DNA from: Tribonema minus
Taxonomy: Eukaryota > Sar > Xanthophyceae > Tribonematales > Tribonemataceae
Direction of reading: 5' to 3'
DNA: 64,000 nt
Assembly (NCBI GenBank): GCA_017506865.1
Contig: JAFCMP010000124.1
Location: 1,116,001-1,180,000, forward strand
Part shown: positions 1-12,000 of the stretch, piece by piece
Numbering within the stretch: position 1 is the first letter of the stretch
How the letters are laid out: each line of letters starts with the position of its first letter
Position numbers and translations under genes: made by a program
The notes under the pieces: generated by a model
The model's database searches: none
Seen by the model: only the letters and a program-made list of their open reading frames with translations
What the model was told of the DNA's origin: nothing

Positions 1-167
1 CACCTCAGCTGCGTCTGCCTACTGCGCTTGACAGGGGTGAGATGTCCCATTTGTGGCTGTGAAAGCGCAAATTCTTGTGTATCTGGGAGCGTATTCAACA
101 ACACTCGCTCAGTGGCTAGGGCCATGAAGATCTAGGGCCCACCTCAGCTGCATTCTGCTTGTGACAG

Positions 168-3100
168 GGATGAGACCTTCATGGCGGCGGTGCTGCAAGT
201 GCTCAAGCCCCAACTCTTTGCAGCCGGCGACCTCGTATACGATACGGAGGGCCAAGCGGAGGGCATCTACTTTGTCACCAGCGGAGTGTCACAGGTTTCC
301 GTGCACTATGAAGTTCAAGTGAGCACACACGGGATCAGAAGTTGAAGTTGGCAGACGAGATGCATCGGAAGCAGGACGTATGCTACTGGCTTGCGAGACA
401 AGAAATGAAACAGTAGACCCGAGGAATGTGCATACATGCGGCTGAGCTGGCTGTGTGGCTTGCCGCTCACTGCACAAACCATGCACTCTGCTGCGCTCAC
501 AGCTCAACCCTAACCCTTTCCCTAACGCTAAACCTACCCTAGCCCGTGCCCTAATTTTACCCTGAGAGGCTCAAGTACACTTACAGCACCAGCTCCAGCG
601 TTGGCAAGTTCAGCTGATGCAGCACTTTGAGCAGAACTGAAGTGCTCATTCTACTACAGAGAGTACTGACCCTCTGCTGGCAGTGCCTGCAGTGCCCTCC
701 TAGCTACCCGGTGCGCGAACGCAGTGTGCGCGTATATGCTACATCACAGCACTGTGTGAGCTGACAGAACGCGTGGAGGTAGGTGGACGAGCAACGGATG
801 CAAGTGCGCAGACGTACATCACCTGCTCATAGAGTCATTAAGCGCACGCTAAAGTAGTGCAGGTCATGGGCAGTTCAGTGCTGCCAATGTCACTGCTTTG
901 GGTCAGGGTTTAGGCGATGCACCGACGGTCAGGGTCACGGTTGGGGTTAGGGTTGAGGTTAGGGTTAGGATAAGGGTTAGGGCTAGGATTAGATGCAAGC
1001 GCCCACGTAACCTGCACTTTTTTTTTTATGTGACGAGCACGTTAAACAGCAGGGACTGCCACATGTGTCACGTTTTGCAACGGCTGCCTGCTCTCCCGCT
1101 TCTCAGGAAGGGCGATCTCTGCTTGTGCCCGTCGCGGTCGTACCCCCCGGCAAGATGTTCGGGTACACGGGACGGCTGCTGGGGGCCAAGGGGGGCAGCA
1201 AAACGACGGCGCGCGCGCTCACGGAGCTGCAGGTGAGCGCTGCCACATGTCTGCTGTGCGCAGAGTCAGAGCGGAGGGCATGCTGGTATCTGTCCCTTTG
1301 GTGGTCGAGGCACAGGCTTTGCCACTGCGGCGCGGCTCCTGCAACGAGCGCTCACAGAGCTGCAGGTGAGCACTGCCACAGGCTTGATGCGTGTCAAGTG
1401 AGAGTGGAGAGCTGGGTGGCGCCTATTCCTTTGCCAAGGACCTTGAGTGGTTGTACAGGCTTTGCCGACGCGGGGCGGCCCCTGGGGGGCCAAGGGGGGC
1501 GGGAAAGCATCGGCGCGGGCGCGCTCACGGAGCTGCAGGTGAGCACCGCCACAAGGCTTGATGCGCGTCACATGAGAGCGGTACCTCTTCTTTTGGTGGT
1601 TGAGGTGGGATACCCTGTGCCAACGCGGTGCGGCTCCTGGGGGGCCAAGGGGGGAAACGAGCACGCATGGAACTGCAGGTGAGCGCTGACACAGGCTCGA
1701 TGCGTGTCAAGCGATAGCATAGAGCGGGCCGGAACCTCCTTTCTTTGGGGGCTAAGGGGGCAGCAAAACAAACGACGCACGCGCTGACGGAGTTGCATGC
1801 AAGCGCTGCCACCGCGTGCGACGCGCCGCGACGTGGAAGAGCGGCGACACCCTGTTTTGTGCATTACCAACTTTGAACACTTGAAGTTGACAAAGAATGC
1901 CGTACCGCCGGGACGCTTTGGGCTGATGGCCCAGTACCTCGTCCTCTTCTATTTGTCGCGGAGGCGCAGCATGCCATGCGCATCACGCTCCTAACCCTAA
2001 CCCTAACTGCGTCGACCGCCGTGAAGCTTTGGTTGGTGACCCGGGAATCTCCGCCTTCTTTGGTCGTTGAAGCACAGGGCGCGCAGCACAGCGTGACTTC
2101 TAGGATGGAGAATCGTGAAATCGAACATGGGCGTAATATCGTCTTAATCGTGCAGCTGGTAAACGCCTGGAGCTTGCAACGGAGCCGGCTGGCACATATT
2201 CCACTGCAACGCGTCTCGCAACACCAACCGTATCGCGCATGCACTGTCGGCAGCGCGGCTGCGTGCTGTGCCGCTTCATCAGTGCTCAGCAACGGACAGC
2301 TGTCTCACCGCGCAACATTGTGCGTGGCGCACTCAAGCCCTCACCCCATCTCTAACCCTCAGCAGGTGCAGCACGACAGGCAGACCAAGCACGGATGACT
2401 GCGCAAAGCCAGCGCTCAGCGCTTGTGTCAAGAAGTGCTCTGGAGCCGCCCAGAGCTGCCAGCACGCCACGATGACCGTGCAAATCAGCGCTTGCTTTCA
2501 AGGACTGCAATCAAGCTGCCCAGCACGAGCTGCGGCACCACTCAAACGTCAACTTCAAGTACAACATTGCTTCGCATGCACGGCAGGTGTGCAGAAATAC
2601 AATCAAGCCGCATCAGCAATATTGAAGCCGCATCACCACTTCAACTGCAACTTCAATGACAACTTCAACCTCAATGCTTTGCGTGTGCCTCAGGTGTACT
2701 TGCTGCCCGACGAGAAGCTGATCGCGATGGCGCGCCTGCAGCCAGGGATAGCGCAGGAACTGCAGGTACGCTGGGGTTCTGTGAAAAGGGGTGGGGCAGG
2801 ATGACGCTCAAACTGAGCTCTGAAGACTATCTTTGCTGAGCACTGCCAAACACGCTCTCAAAAACGCATGATTCCAATCACTGCGTGTGCGTGGTGCACG
2901 CTGCCAGTCGCACTGATAGCTGCTGGTCCAGTCTGCATACAAGTGTTCATACTTCAAGTGCATACTTCAAGTGCTTCGCAAGTGCGTTGGCCTCCACACT
3001 GCCGCTGCCTCATTGCTGTATCGTCTCGTGCACGGCGCAGAGCTCTGCACTGACTGCAGTGCTCACCGCCCGCTGGTGACTCTCCACTACGACTCCACGC

Positions 3101-5102
3101 GCGTCTCTTGCTGCCGGTCGGAGCAATCTGAAGTGCATAGGCAGAGCACTGCTGTCCTGACTAACCCTGATGCTAACCCCAATCCTAACCCCAATCCTGA
3201 CCGTAACCCTGACCCTCCCGCCATCACGATCGGCTGCGCTTCGGTGCCGCGCGAGTCAGCATGGCGTGGTGGTACTTTACTGGGCATTTGCAAACCTCAG
3301 CCCTAATCTTGCCTCCATTTCTGACACCGCGCCGCTGCCCGCTAATGCCGAGCCGGCTTGCCTGGAGTTGGCAGCCTTCACTAGGGGTAGGTATGCAGAT
3401 GCATTCACAAACCTCAACTTCAACCCCAACCCTATTTTTGACACCGCGCCGCAGCCCGCTCAACATGTGAATCATCCCACATTTCTGACATTGCGCCGCT
3501 GCCGCGCAGGCATGCCTGGAGGAGGCGGTCTTTGACCACCCGCAGCGCGTGTTCACCCCAAACTGTGAATTTAACACCAACCTGCTGTCCACTGGAGTGG
3601 CGCAGGTATGCCTGGAGGTAGGGTAGGTAGCAGATACATTCACAGACCTCAAACCTAACCGTAAGCCTGTTCTGACACCATGCCGCTGCCCCTTATGCGG
3701 CGCAGGCATGTCTGGAGGAGGCGGTCTTTGACCACGCGCAGCGCGAGATGCGCGACGCAGTGCGCACCAAACAGAGGGGGGCTGGTGAGGTGCGTAGCAA
3801 GAAGCAAGCATGTGCGAATCTACAAACCCGTACTTCAACTTTGTGCACGCACGAGATGCGCGACGCCGTGCACACCAAACAGAGGGGGGGCGCTGAGGTG
3901 CGTAGCAAGACGCCAGCATGCGCGAACTACAAACCTGCACTTCAACTTTGTGCACGCACGAGATGTGCGACGCCGTGCGCACCAAACAGAGGGGGGGCGC
4001 TGAGGTACGTAGCAAGAAGCCAGCATGCGCATCACTGCGAGTCTGTACTTCAACTCTGCGCACGCGATGCGTGACGCCGTGCAGCACGAGCATGGGGGGG
4101 GGGGGGGCGGTGAGGTGCGTACGCAGCAAGGAGCAAGCACACATAGACTTGTACTTCGGGAGTGCACGGAAACTTTCCACATGCGCAGCGCGAAAAAAGT
4201 GCGACGCCCTGTGCGACCTACAGCGGAGGGGAGGAAGGTACATGGCAAGAACCAAAGCACGCGGAAACTTCAACGCCGTGCTTCAATTGCGCAGCATGGG
4301 TGCTTCGTGTACTTTGAGAGTTTGGCGCGTGCAGAACGAGATGCATGGAATGGTGCGCAGCAAACAGGGTGGAGCCGATGAGCTACACATCATGAAGCCA
4401 GCACGCAGGAACCTTACGTTAATAGCTCAACTCTGCGAACGCACAGAGTGAGATGCGTGCCGCTGTGCGCTTCGCGGCTGCCGGCGAGGTACAAGCGGTG
4501 CCTTCTTTGTGCCTTCATGATTTGATTTGCCTGCTCACGCTCGGCGTTTCAGTTAAAGCTTTTGAAAACCTCAATCCCTGAGCAAAACCCCAATTGCAGC
4601 CCACACCTTAACCTCAATAAACCTAAACCCTAGCCCTAGCCCCGCCACACCCTCACGCTAACCTCAACCTCAACTTCAACCCGAACTCACGCAGCGGCTG
4701 AGCGATACCTCCGCCGACGACTGGGCCGTGCGCGCCGCAATCGCCATCACGCGCCCGCCGCAATCATCATCAGCAATGCTCAACGTGGCGGCGTGGCAGC
4801 GGCCGTTTGGCGCTGCCGCCGGCGGCGGTGGCGGCAGCATCGACAAGGCAGTGCTCACCCTCGCTGAGCAGCTGCGCGCGACGGACAGGCTCGCGGCGCA
4901 CGCGCTGGCGCGTCTGGCGCGCGAGGTGGACGCGACGCCGGGCCGTGAAGCGACAACAACTACGACGAGCAGCGATGGCGGTGGCAGCGGCGGCGGCGGT
5001 GGCAGCGGCGGCAGTGGCAATGGCAGTGGCAGTGGCGGCGGCGGCGGCAGCGGCGGCGGCGACGGCGACGGCGGGGGCGGCGGCGGCAGCGGCGGCGGAG
5101 CG
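168..5102 (+). CDS. Cyclic-nucleotide-binding-domain protein, 3' part (multi-exon, partial)
   Basis: This gene enters from the left edge. Proposed exons are 168-318, 1107-1232, 2694-2765, 3510-3605, 4447-4488 and 4695-5102; all later junctions fall in phase 0. Exons 1-2 read like a cyclic-nucleotide-binding beta-roll: a leucine-rich start, AAGDLVYDTEGQAEGIYFVT, then PPGKMFGYTG and TTARALTELQ, matching the usual G-D-hydrophobic, GxxFG and R-A-L-T positions. The family includes ion channels, exchangers and kinase regulatory subunits, and no transmembrane part is in view, so the parent protein is unknown. The last exon encodes an Ala-rich helical stretch followed by about 50 Gly/Ser residues. 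The 3510 and 4447 exons are the least certain because near copies lie at 3706 and between 3850 and 4450. The C-terminus is unresolved. Confidence 0.55.
505..545 (+). repeat. Degenerate telomere-like CCCTAA run
   Basis: AACCCTAACCC followed by variants, in the first intron of the CNBD gene. TTAGGG-type runs on the plus strand follow at about 905-990. Confidence 0.7.
1320..1810 (+). repeat. Tandem copies of the 3' edge of the CNBD exon 1107-1232
   Basis: About four decayed copies of the end of the preceding exon (GGGGGCCAAGGGGGG ... GAGCTGCAG followed by GTGAGC) lie near 1350-1366, 1460-1546, 1620-1685 and 1740-1805. Most keep the CAG/GTGAGC donor. Spacers between them are similar (CACAGGCTTGATGCGTG and relatives), so the duplicated unit spans exon end plus intron start. 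Confidence 0.75.
3700..4480 (+). repeat. Tandem copies of a CNBD-gene exon tail
   Basis: Five to six copies of a roughly 100-130 bp unit contain GAGATGCGCGACGC ... CACCAAACAGAGGGGG followed by a GTGAGG donor-like site, near 3748, 3854, 3959, 4065, 4196 and 4336. The last related unit, at 4447-4488, is proposed as the real exon. The units produce long but spurious reading frames on both strands. Confidence 0.7.
4955..5102 (+). repeat. GGC/GGT microsatellite encoding Gly/Ser run
   Basis: This is a near-continuous GGC/GGT/AGC triplet tract. In the reading frame of the CNBD-gene exon it encodes only Gly, Ser and a few Asp or Asn residues. It ends at a GTGAGT donor at 5103. Confidence 0.8.
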
Positions 5103-6014
5103 GTGAGTACCCCTTGCGTAAGAGGATGTAGCAGCCCCAGCCCCATGCGACGTCGCTGGCGCACCTACACGCGCGCCGCGCTGGCGCGGGCAGTGCGCAG
5201 ACTTCAGATGCGGGGGGCGAGTTGGCGTTTACGAAAGCAGCGGCGGCGGCGGCGGCGGCGGTGGCGCGATGAGCGCCGCTTGCGCAAGAGCAGCGGCAGC
5301 AGGCCCTATGTGCGATGGCGCTCGCATGGCGGTACATGTACCAATTCATCTGCACTGCCCGCCAATGACGCCGCGGCATTTGCGCAGTGCCTTGCCAGCG
5401 CGGTGGCGCCGCGCACGGTTGAGCTGATTGACGACATCTTGCGTCAGACCGGCGTCCTCCATGACGCAACGGATCTACAAGTACTCTCGCAGCTGTGGAT
5501 CCGTGAGCAGTGGGCTGCCGTAGATCCGCCTCATCTCTCAAGGCCGAAAGGCAGCGTTGGTGCAGGGGGTCTAAATCGCCTTTGTTCGGATGCGCTAGCA
5601 ACTCGCGTCGGCTGCAGAGACCTGCGAGCCCGCACCTGCCTCATCTTCAGCAGCGCTCGTCACGACATGTACGTGCGTAAAAAGGTGCAAGCGCTCATGA
5701 GCGCATCACTGCAACAGACGCCATCGTCAGATCAGCTGCTCGTCCCTGCGGCAGACCCCCTCACAGTCGGCGGCATCGGCGGCACTGTTTGCGCATCTGT
5801 ATACACATGTGACAACGTGCGGCGCGCTGTGAGTACAAACTACTTAACCTCAGTCCCCACCCCCCTATCTGCCGTGCTGTGCTTGGCGCAGGAGCCTTCG
5901 GAGACCGGCTTGGGGCACTCAGCTCACTCCGCACACGCCACTGCCGCCGCAGCGGCTGAAGGACTGATTGCCCAACGCCTGAAGCCTCTGGGCCAGGCTG
6001 TCGACGGCACCTGA
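5103..6014 (+). other. Open frame of uncertain status downstream of the CNBD gene
   Basis: The frame of exon 4695-5102 stays open without splicing to a TGA at 6012-6014. The first 200 bp read as Arg-rich low complexity, which argues for an intron. A later stretch (about 5390-5560) reads VAPRTVELIDDILRQTGV and looks protein-like but matches no family I recognise. It could be further exons of the upstream gene or chance. Confidence 0.25.
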
Positions 6015-7690
6015 AGGTGCAGCCTTTCCTTTCTTTTGCAGTATGCAAGGGGGACTATCTGCACTGCAGAGCGCCCCTACTATGTGCGCTTTGAGGCACC
6101 AGCGGTCTCGGCGCTGCGTGGACAGCATCGCCATATGGTGACCGCCAGGAAGCGTGCTCTGAGCGGTGCGAGCGCCCCTAGAAAGCGCGCGTTGAGGCAT
6201 TACCGGCCTCAACGCTGCGTGACCAGTCTCGGTGACTGTCCGCGCACGGCGCGCAACGCAGGCGTCATGATGCGCTGCAGCAGCATCATCCTCCCCGATG
6301 ACACTGCGGCGCATACAAATTTTTACTTCAAACATGTGCCACACTTCAGCCTGGATGCCTACCCTTAAACCTAGCCTAACCCTAAGCGCACACGGCACGG
6401 TCTCCCCGGCGCCTCTGTCGACCTCACGTGCGGAGCACGCTTTGCTGACGTAACGTGGTCTATTGCAATATGGGGAGGGGCGGCTCCTCAATTCATCCCC
6501 TGGGTTCGTCCCCTGCGCCCCCCCGCTAAATGGCAGCCCCCGCTCTATGGGGGGCTGAAGCAGGGGGACACGGAGGGGACCCTGGTGCACGCCAGGGGGT
6601 AAAAAATGACCCCTCCCCCATGAATTCGTATGATTTGTCCATGAGAAATGCGAACAACAGCATCTCTGGGGTCAAGCTGCAGAGCGGTACAATTACATCT
6701 CTGGGGTCAAGCTGCAGAGCGCTGCTGCAACACTGCTCAGCCCCGCACGCGCCAGTCCGCGAGCCCGTCAGGTGCCGCAGCTGCCGTCGCGCGCAGCGAG
6801 AGCGCTGGCGACAAGGGCTGCGAGTGTGCGGGGTGGGTGCGGTGGCGCCGTTGGCCTTGAGAAAGCGCGGCAAATTGCAAAGTAGACTGGGGACTCAGAG
6901 GCAAAGGGGATGATTGAATGCAATCTTCGGTGCTGACACGTGGCATCCGCCCAGTAATGCATGCTCGAAAAACAGTTCCCTATTAATAGGCTGATTCCTA
7001 AACCGCTGGCACATTTTTGTGGCATTCCACAAAGTGGCCTGTTGTAGTGAATGAGCAGCGTTCCGATCCTCTGCATGTGGTGCACCATGTGTCACCATTG
7101 CGCACAAATAAGTCAGGCAAGGAGCATACCTCGACACATGCAAAACAATCTTTAGCCGTTGCCATTGCACGCTGTTTTGAATGCCCCGCATCATGTCACT
7201 GAGCAAGGGGTACGCCGTGCGAATGCATGACGCCCGTTGATGCGTCATCCACTGAGGCTATCTTGCCATTGCCATCACACTGCGTAAGCCGTTGACGCGA
7301 ACGCCAGGCTGGCTTGATTGTCCCAATCGCTGCGCATGCATGTTGCATGCCATGTGAACGCACGTCGCCTGTCATTGCATCATGCTCTGGGGCTAGTGGC
7401 CGGTACAGATAGACAAGAACACCGAGGTAGCCTCGCATATGCATCCACTGGCGCAGAAGTCAAGCGGGCTGTCAAGCAAGTGTTTCTTGAAGCAACAGGT
7501 ACTGTACAAACCACAGATGTGGCTTGCCATCACGCCCACTTGGGTAGCGGCCGGCAGTTTGCCAGCGACAGTTACACACAGGTGTAATTGCTGTCCGCCC
7601 GCCCCACAGTTAGTACATTGCACCAACCACAAGTTACTCGCAGCGGTAAATGGCAATATCTTGTCAGGCTTGCAGCCTGCGGTGAGCCGT
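6015..7690. other. Gene-poor stretch
   Basis: No convincing exon was seen. A short direct repeat (CATCTCTGGGGTCAAGCTGC) occurs at about 6661 and 6696. The minus strand around 7590-7640 reads LVQCTNCGAGGQQ, which resembles half of a zinc ribbon. Nothing flanks it to support a gene. Confidence 0.4.
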
Positions 7691-7695
7691 GACCT

Positions 7696-8355
7696 CGCTC
7701 ATCAAGGAGGCGATGCTTTACTTAGTTTTATAGCCTTTCTCTCTAGCGTCAGCGCCTGGCGCCCAGTGACTCCCTCTGCTTATCTCTATGATATCGGGGT
7801 TCACGTAGATAGCCACAATCTCCAGTTCAGGGCCCATCATGGTGACCTTGGCCTGCATGAAAACTTTGAGATGGAGTCTGCGTGGAGCTGGGTGGCCCTT
7901 AGAAGGGTCTGTCTGTGGGGGGAGAGTCTTGCAGCTTTGTTTGGTATCCCAGCTAGTGTGTGGGGGACAGTCGCTTGCGGATGCTTTGTTGGGGGTGATA
8001 TGGGAGGCCCGGTGAACCACCGTCCCGCTCATCAAGGAGGCGATGCTTTGCTTAGTTATATAGCCTTTCTTTCTAGCGTCAGCGCCTGGCGCCCAGTGAC
8101 TCCCTCTGCTTATCTTTATGATATCGGGGTTCACGTAGATAGCCACAATCTCCAGTTCAGGGCCCATTATGGTGACCTGGGCCTGCATGAAAACTTTGAG
8201 ATGGAGTCTGCGTGGAGCTGGGTGGCCCTAAGACGGGTCTGTCTGTGGGGGGAGAGTCTTGTAGCTTTGTTCGGTATCCCTGCTAGTATGTGGGGGACAG
8301 TCGCTTGCGGGTGCTTTGTTGGGGGTGATGTGGGGGGCGGGGTGTGGCGTGCAAG
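7696..8355. repeat. 330-bp direct tandem duplication
   Basis: Two head-to-tail copies begin at 7696 and 8026 (CGCTCATCAAGGAGGCGATG), giving a period of exactly 330 bp, a multiple of three. The copies differ at scattered single bases without indels. A plus-strand frame is open through both; the minus strand is open through the first copy but has a TAG in the second. No family was recognised, although the minus-strand reading PELEIVAIYVNPD is reminiscent of LINE-type endonucleases. Confidence 0.8.
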
Positions 8356-8639
8356 CTTTGCATGCTACATCCAAGAGTGAGAACAAGGCGACACACCTAC
8401 AACATGGCATTTCCACAGCCACAAGTGGAATATAATAAAAGTACATTGCACAAGGTTCTGTACTCCAAAGAAAGTAACCACAGCGCCTTGTGCACTGATG
8501 TGAAATTACCCGAGGGCATGACAGTAGCAGCACAAGCAAAGCAGCACGCACGCCACACACACACCGCTGCCAGCGGCTTCGGTAGAAATAATAAAGTCAT
8601 TGGCGCGTCTGGCAATTAATACAGTTCCACAATGCTGGC

Positions 8640-9030
8640 CCTAGCGGCCACTCACTCGTTATGTTCATGGCTCCCCACCCCCCACCCGGCCCCGCCCCCC
8701 CCCCCCCTCTCGTTACTGCTGTGGGCACAGCCGCAGCAGCTCACAAGGCCCACCCCACCTCCCGCCTCGCTTACAGCCACCCCCGCCGCGCCAGCAATAG
8801 CCCGCCCGCGCAATGCGCCGCCAAAGCTCGCCGCTGCAGCCCACACACACACCAGCGGCAGTACGAGCCACTGAAGTTGCCGGCCGCTGTTGCCGTCGCC
8901 GCCGCCGCCGCCGTCGCCACCGCTACCGCAAACAGCTGCCGCTGCCGCTGCTGCCGCCGCCACTGCCGTCGCCGCCGCCGCCACTGCAGCCGCCACCGCA
9001 GCAGCGGAACGGCCCGCCCCTAGCGACCCT
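8640..9030. repeat. Low-complexity region 3' of the H-protein gene
   Basis: Poly-C (about 8697-8706), CCACC-rich sequence and a long GCC/GCT triplet tract (about 8880-9005) lie just downstream of the gcvH stop codon. No gene is supported here; ORFs on both strands are Ala, Pro or Arg runs. Confidence 0.65.
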
Positions 9031-9032
9031 CC

Positions 9033-12000
9033 TCAGTGCTTGCTGTCCTCGCAGAACGCCTTGTACGCCGCCTCGTCCATGAGCGAGGCGAGCTCGCCCT
9101 TGTCAGCGATCTTGATCTTGGCAAACCAGCCGTCGCCCATGGGGTCGTTGTTGACGAGCTCCTGGCTCTCGCTGAGCTCCTCGTTGACTGAGGTGATCTC
9201 GCCGCCGACGGGCATGTACACGTCTGACGCGGCCTTGACGGACTCGACGGAGCCGAAGCTGTCGCTGTTGGGGGGGGGGGAGGGGGTGGGGGGGGGGGGG
9301 GGGCATGTGAGAGAGATGGTGAGAGGATTGGACGAGTGTACTGCGGCTGAACTGGAGTCGTGTTTGCTTTGCGAGTGTGCTCGACGGAGCCGAAGCTGTC
9401 GCTGTTGCGGGGGGGGGGGGGGGGGGGGGGGCGCATGAGAGAGTTCGGTGAGAGGATTGGCTGAGCGTACTGCGGCTGAACTGCGGTGAACTCAGATCGT
9501 CTCTGCTGTGCGAGTGTATTCAACTGGACGGTAGACTGTAGGGTCTGAAATAAGGGTGGAACGAGGGGGGGGGGGAGGGGGGGAGGGCAGCAGGCATGAG
9601 CCGGAGGGTAATCTGTCGCGGGTGAGTGCCAGGCTGGGACCAGGTGTCGGTGATACCGATTACCAAAGGCAAACTTCAAGTTATTCCAACTGCCCCCGCC
9701 CTTCCTGAGGCCTTCCCTTCGCAGTCACATGAGCGTTTTTGCTAACCCTAACTCTAACCCTTACCCTGGTGAGCTGTGTTTGTGCTGAGGAGGCACCTGC
9801 GGAGCATGGATGCATGACTTGTTCGCACTGCAGACTGTGATAGGGTCTCAGCGTCAACAAGACCAATCCGACGCGACAGCGACGCGTGAAGTGCCGTATT
9901 CCACAACTGATGCCAAATGGTTGAGCTGGTTCCAAACGCTTGAAAGAAACAGATGCCATCTAACAAGATTGTCTCAGCAATGCTGCTCTGGGATCTAGTC
10001 AGATATGCCAATATCCATCAAGCTGCTGCAGACTCACGTCTTGTCAGATGTGGCGCCCACTGCCGGGAGTTCGACCCCCCCCCCCCCCCCCCCCCCCCGA
10101 GGTTGTTGATTTCAAACCCTACCCAATACCAAAAAACAAAACAGGTGCCGTATAACAAGATTCTCTCAGCAAGATTGCGCCAGGATTTTATCAAGATGCA
10201 GGCACTCACGTCTTGTCGAACGAGGCGCCCACTTCCGGCAGCTCGATGGAAAGTCTTTCTTCCATTTACATTAGGTTGGTTAGTCTTTAGTGTTGGTATT
10301 CTCTTGGGTACATGTGCTCAGCGAGATGCGCCAAACTTCATCACTCACGTCTTGTCGAATGAGGCGCCCACTTCCGGCAGCTCGACAAACACCACCTCCC
10401 CGAGGTTGACAATTCCAAACCCTATCCTATCAAGCAAGTACCTGAGGACAAAACAGATGCCATCTTCTCTGCAAGATTGCGCCAGGATATCATCACGCTG
10501 CTTGCTGCGCACTCACGTCTTATCGAATGTGGCGCCCACTTCCGGCAGCTCGACAAACACCACCTCTCCAAGGTTGTCCGCGGCAAACTGGGTGATGCCA
10601 ATGGTGCCTACGTCGCCGTCAACCTGGGTTCACAGGGCGCAAAGGGCAACAGAGCGTGCAGCATTGCTGAGCCTGTATGCAAATTGGCGTGGAAGGGTGT
10701 GCAGCGAACGCACGGCATCAGAGCGCCGATAGATTGAGGCGTTTCAAGCCGCTGTTGTACTGCATGTGGTGATGCCAATGGTGCCTGCGCCGCCGTCAAA
10801 TTTGTTGAAAAAGAGTGCAGAGCGCAGCAGCGCGTTGCTGAGCATCACCAGTTTCTAACAGAGTGGATGTTATTCAACGCACAGCATTAGAGCGTCGTTA
10901 GATCTAGGCGTTTCAAACCGCTGTCGTACTGCATCTGGCGATGCCAATGGCAGCAGAGCGTTGTTGAGCATCACCAGTTTTCAGCAGCGTGGAAGTTCTC
11001 CAGGGTTCTGGTCGACGGTGTGGAAGTTGCACACGAGATGCACAACATAGCTACTGGTGTGGAATATCTTCAGTGGTTCTTGTCGACGGAGGGGGTGGAA
11101 GTCAACGGAGTGGAAATTCTGCGACAGATGCACAGCATTATTTGAGAGGGGCACTTCTGACCGTTGTTGCGCTGCATGCGGTGACGGGCGTGGTGCTCAC
11201 TCGCTGCCAAGAGAAGTTTTGCTGAGCGCTGCCGTGGCATTCTCTACCTTCAACTTCAAGCTCACCGTGTCAACCTGAGGCTGTCGAATAAGAGTCACAC
11301 GCCTTCACAGCGGATTGTGCTTCACTCATCCCTGGTGGCCTGCATGCCTACTTGCAGCCCATGTACTTCAAACCGGCTGATCCCTACATATTCATTATGA
11401 ATCTGATTGAACGCGCCATTCCAGCTGCAAAAACACGACGCCAGTTCTCGAGGCTGCTTCACCAGGGTTCGGTTATGATTTTATACGAGGCACCCTCCAC
11501 GTTCACCTTCCGTTTACTGTGTGAACGTGGTAAACTGCAGGCGGTGCAGTATTACCTTTGAGTACCATGTATGAGCTGCCAACACGCATTGCTGTCTTGT
11601 GCTGCTATTCATTCATTCATTCATGGGCCATTCATTCATGGGTTTTCATGAGTGGTGTTCACTGTGGCCTGAGCACCAATTTTCACCCCCTTGTGTGTGT
11701 GCTTGCGCTTTCCTGTGAGGCCCTGGCTCCCGTTTGCCAGCAAACCCTGACGCGAGCCTTATCGTTGGCCCGGAGCGCACAGCGGGGGCATTGCCTGTGT
11801 CATCTCTCTGCCTTTCTCATTTGTTGAAAAATAACACCAAGAGCTGGAGTCATGCAATGTCCACTTTGAAGTTGTATCCTCTCTGTCTCTCTCTTACGCC
11901 AACAAACAACAAGTGCTGCAGTCTAGCCTGTTGGCACACAGCGGGGGCGCCACTCAAATCACCCATCATCCATATATCTAATCTCTCCCTCCTTCTCATC

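Noticed and set aside
3706-3784. Second copy of the ACLEEAVFDH exon as the real CNBD exon
   Set aside because: Its donor leaves phase 1, while the downstream exon at 4695 needs phase 0. Kept as a copy, though alternative splicing is possible.
3224-4273. Long minus-strand frame of about 350 codons
   Set aside because: It runs antisense through the tandem exon-tail copies of the CNBD gene; its repetitiveness comes from those copies and it has no domain.
4960-5601. Minus-strand frame of about 210 codons
   Set aside because: Mostly Arg/Cys runs opposite the Gly/Ser triplet tract; no domain.
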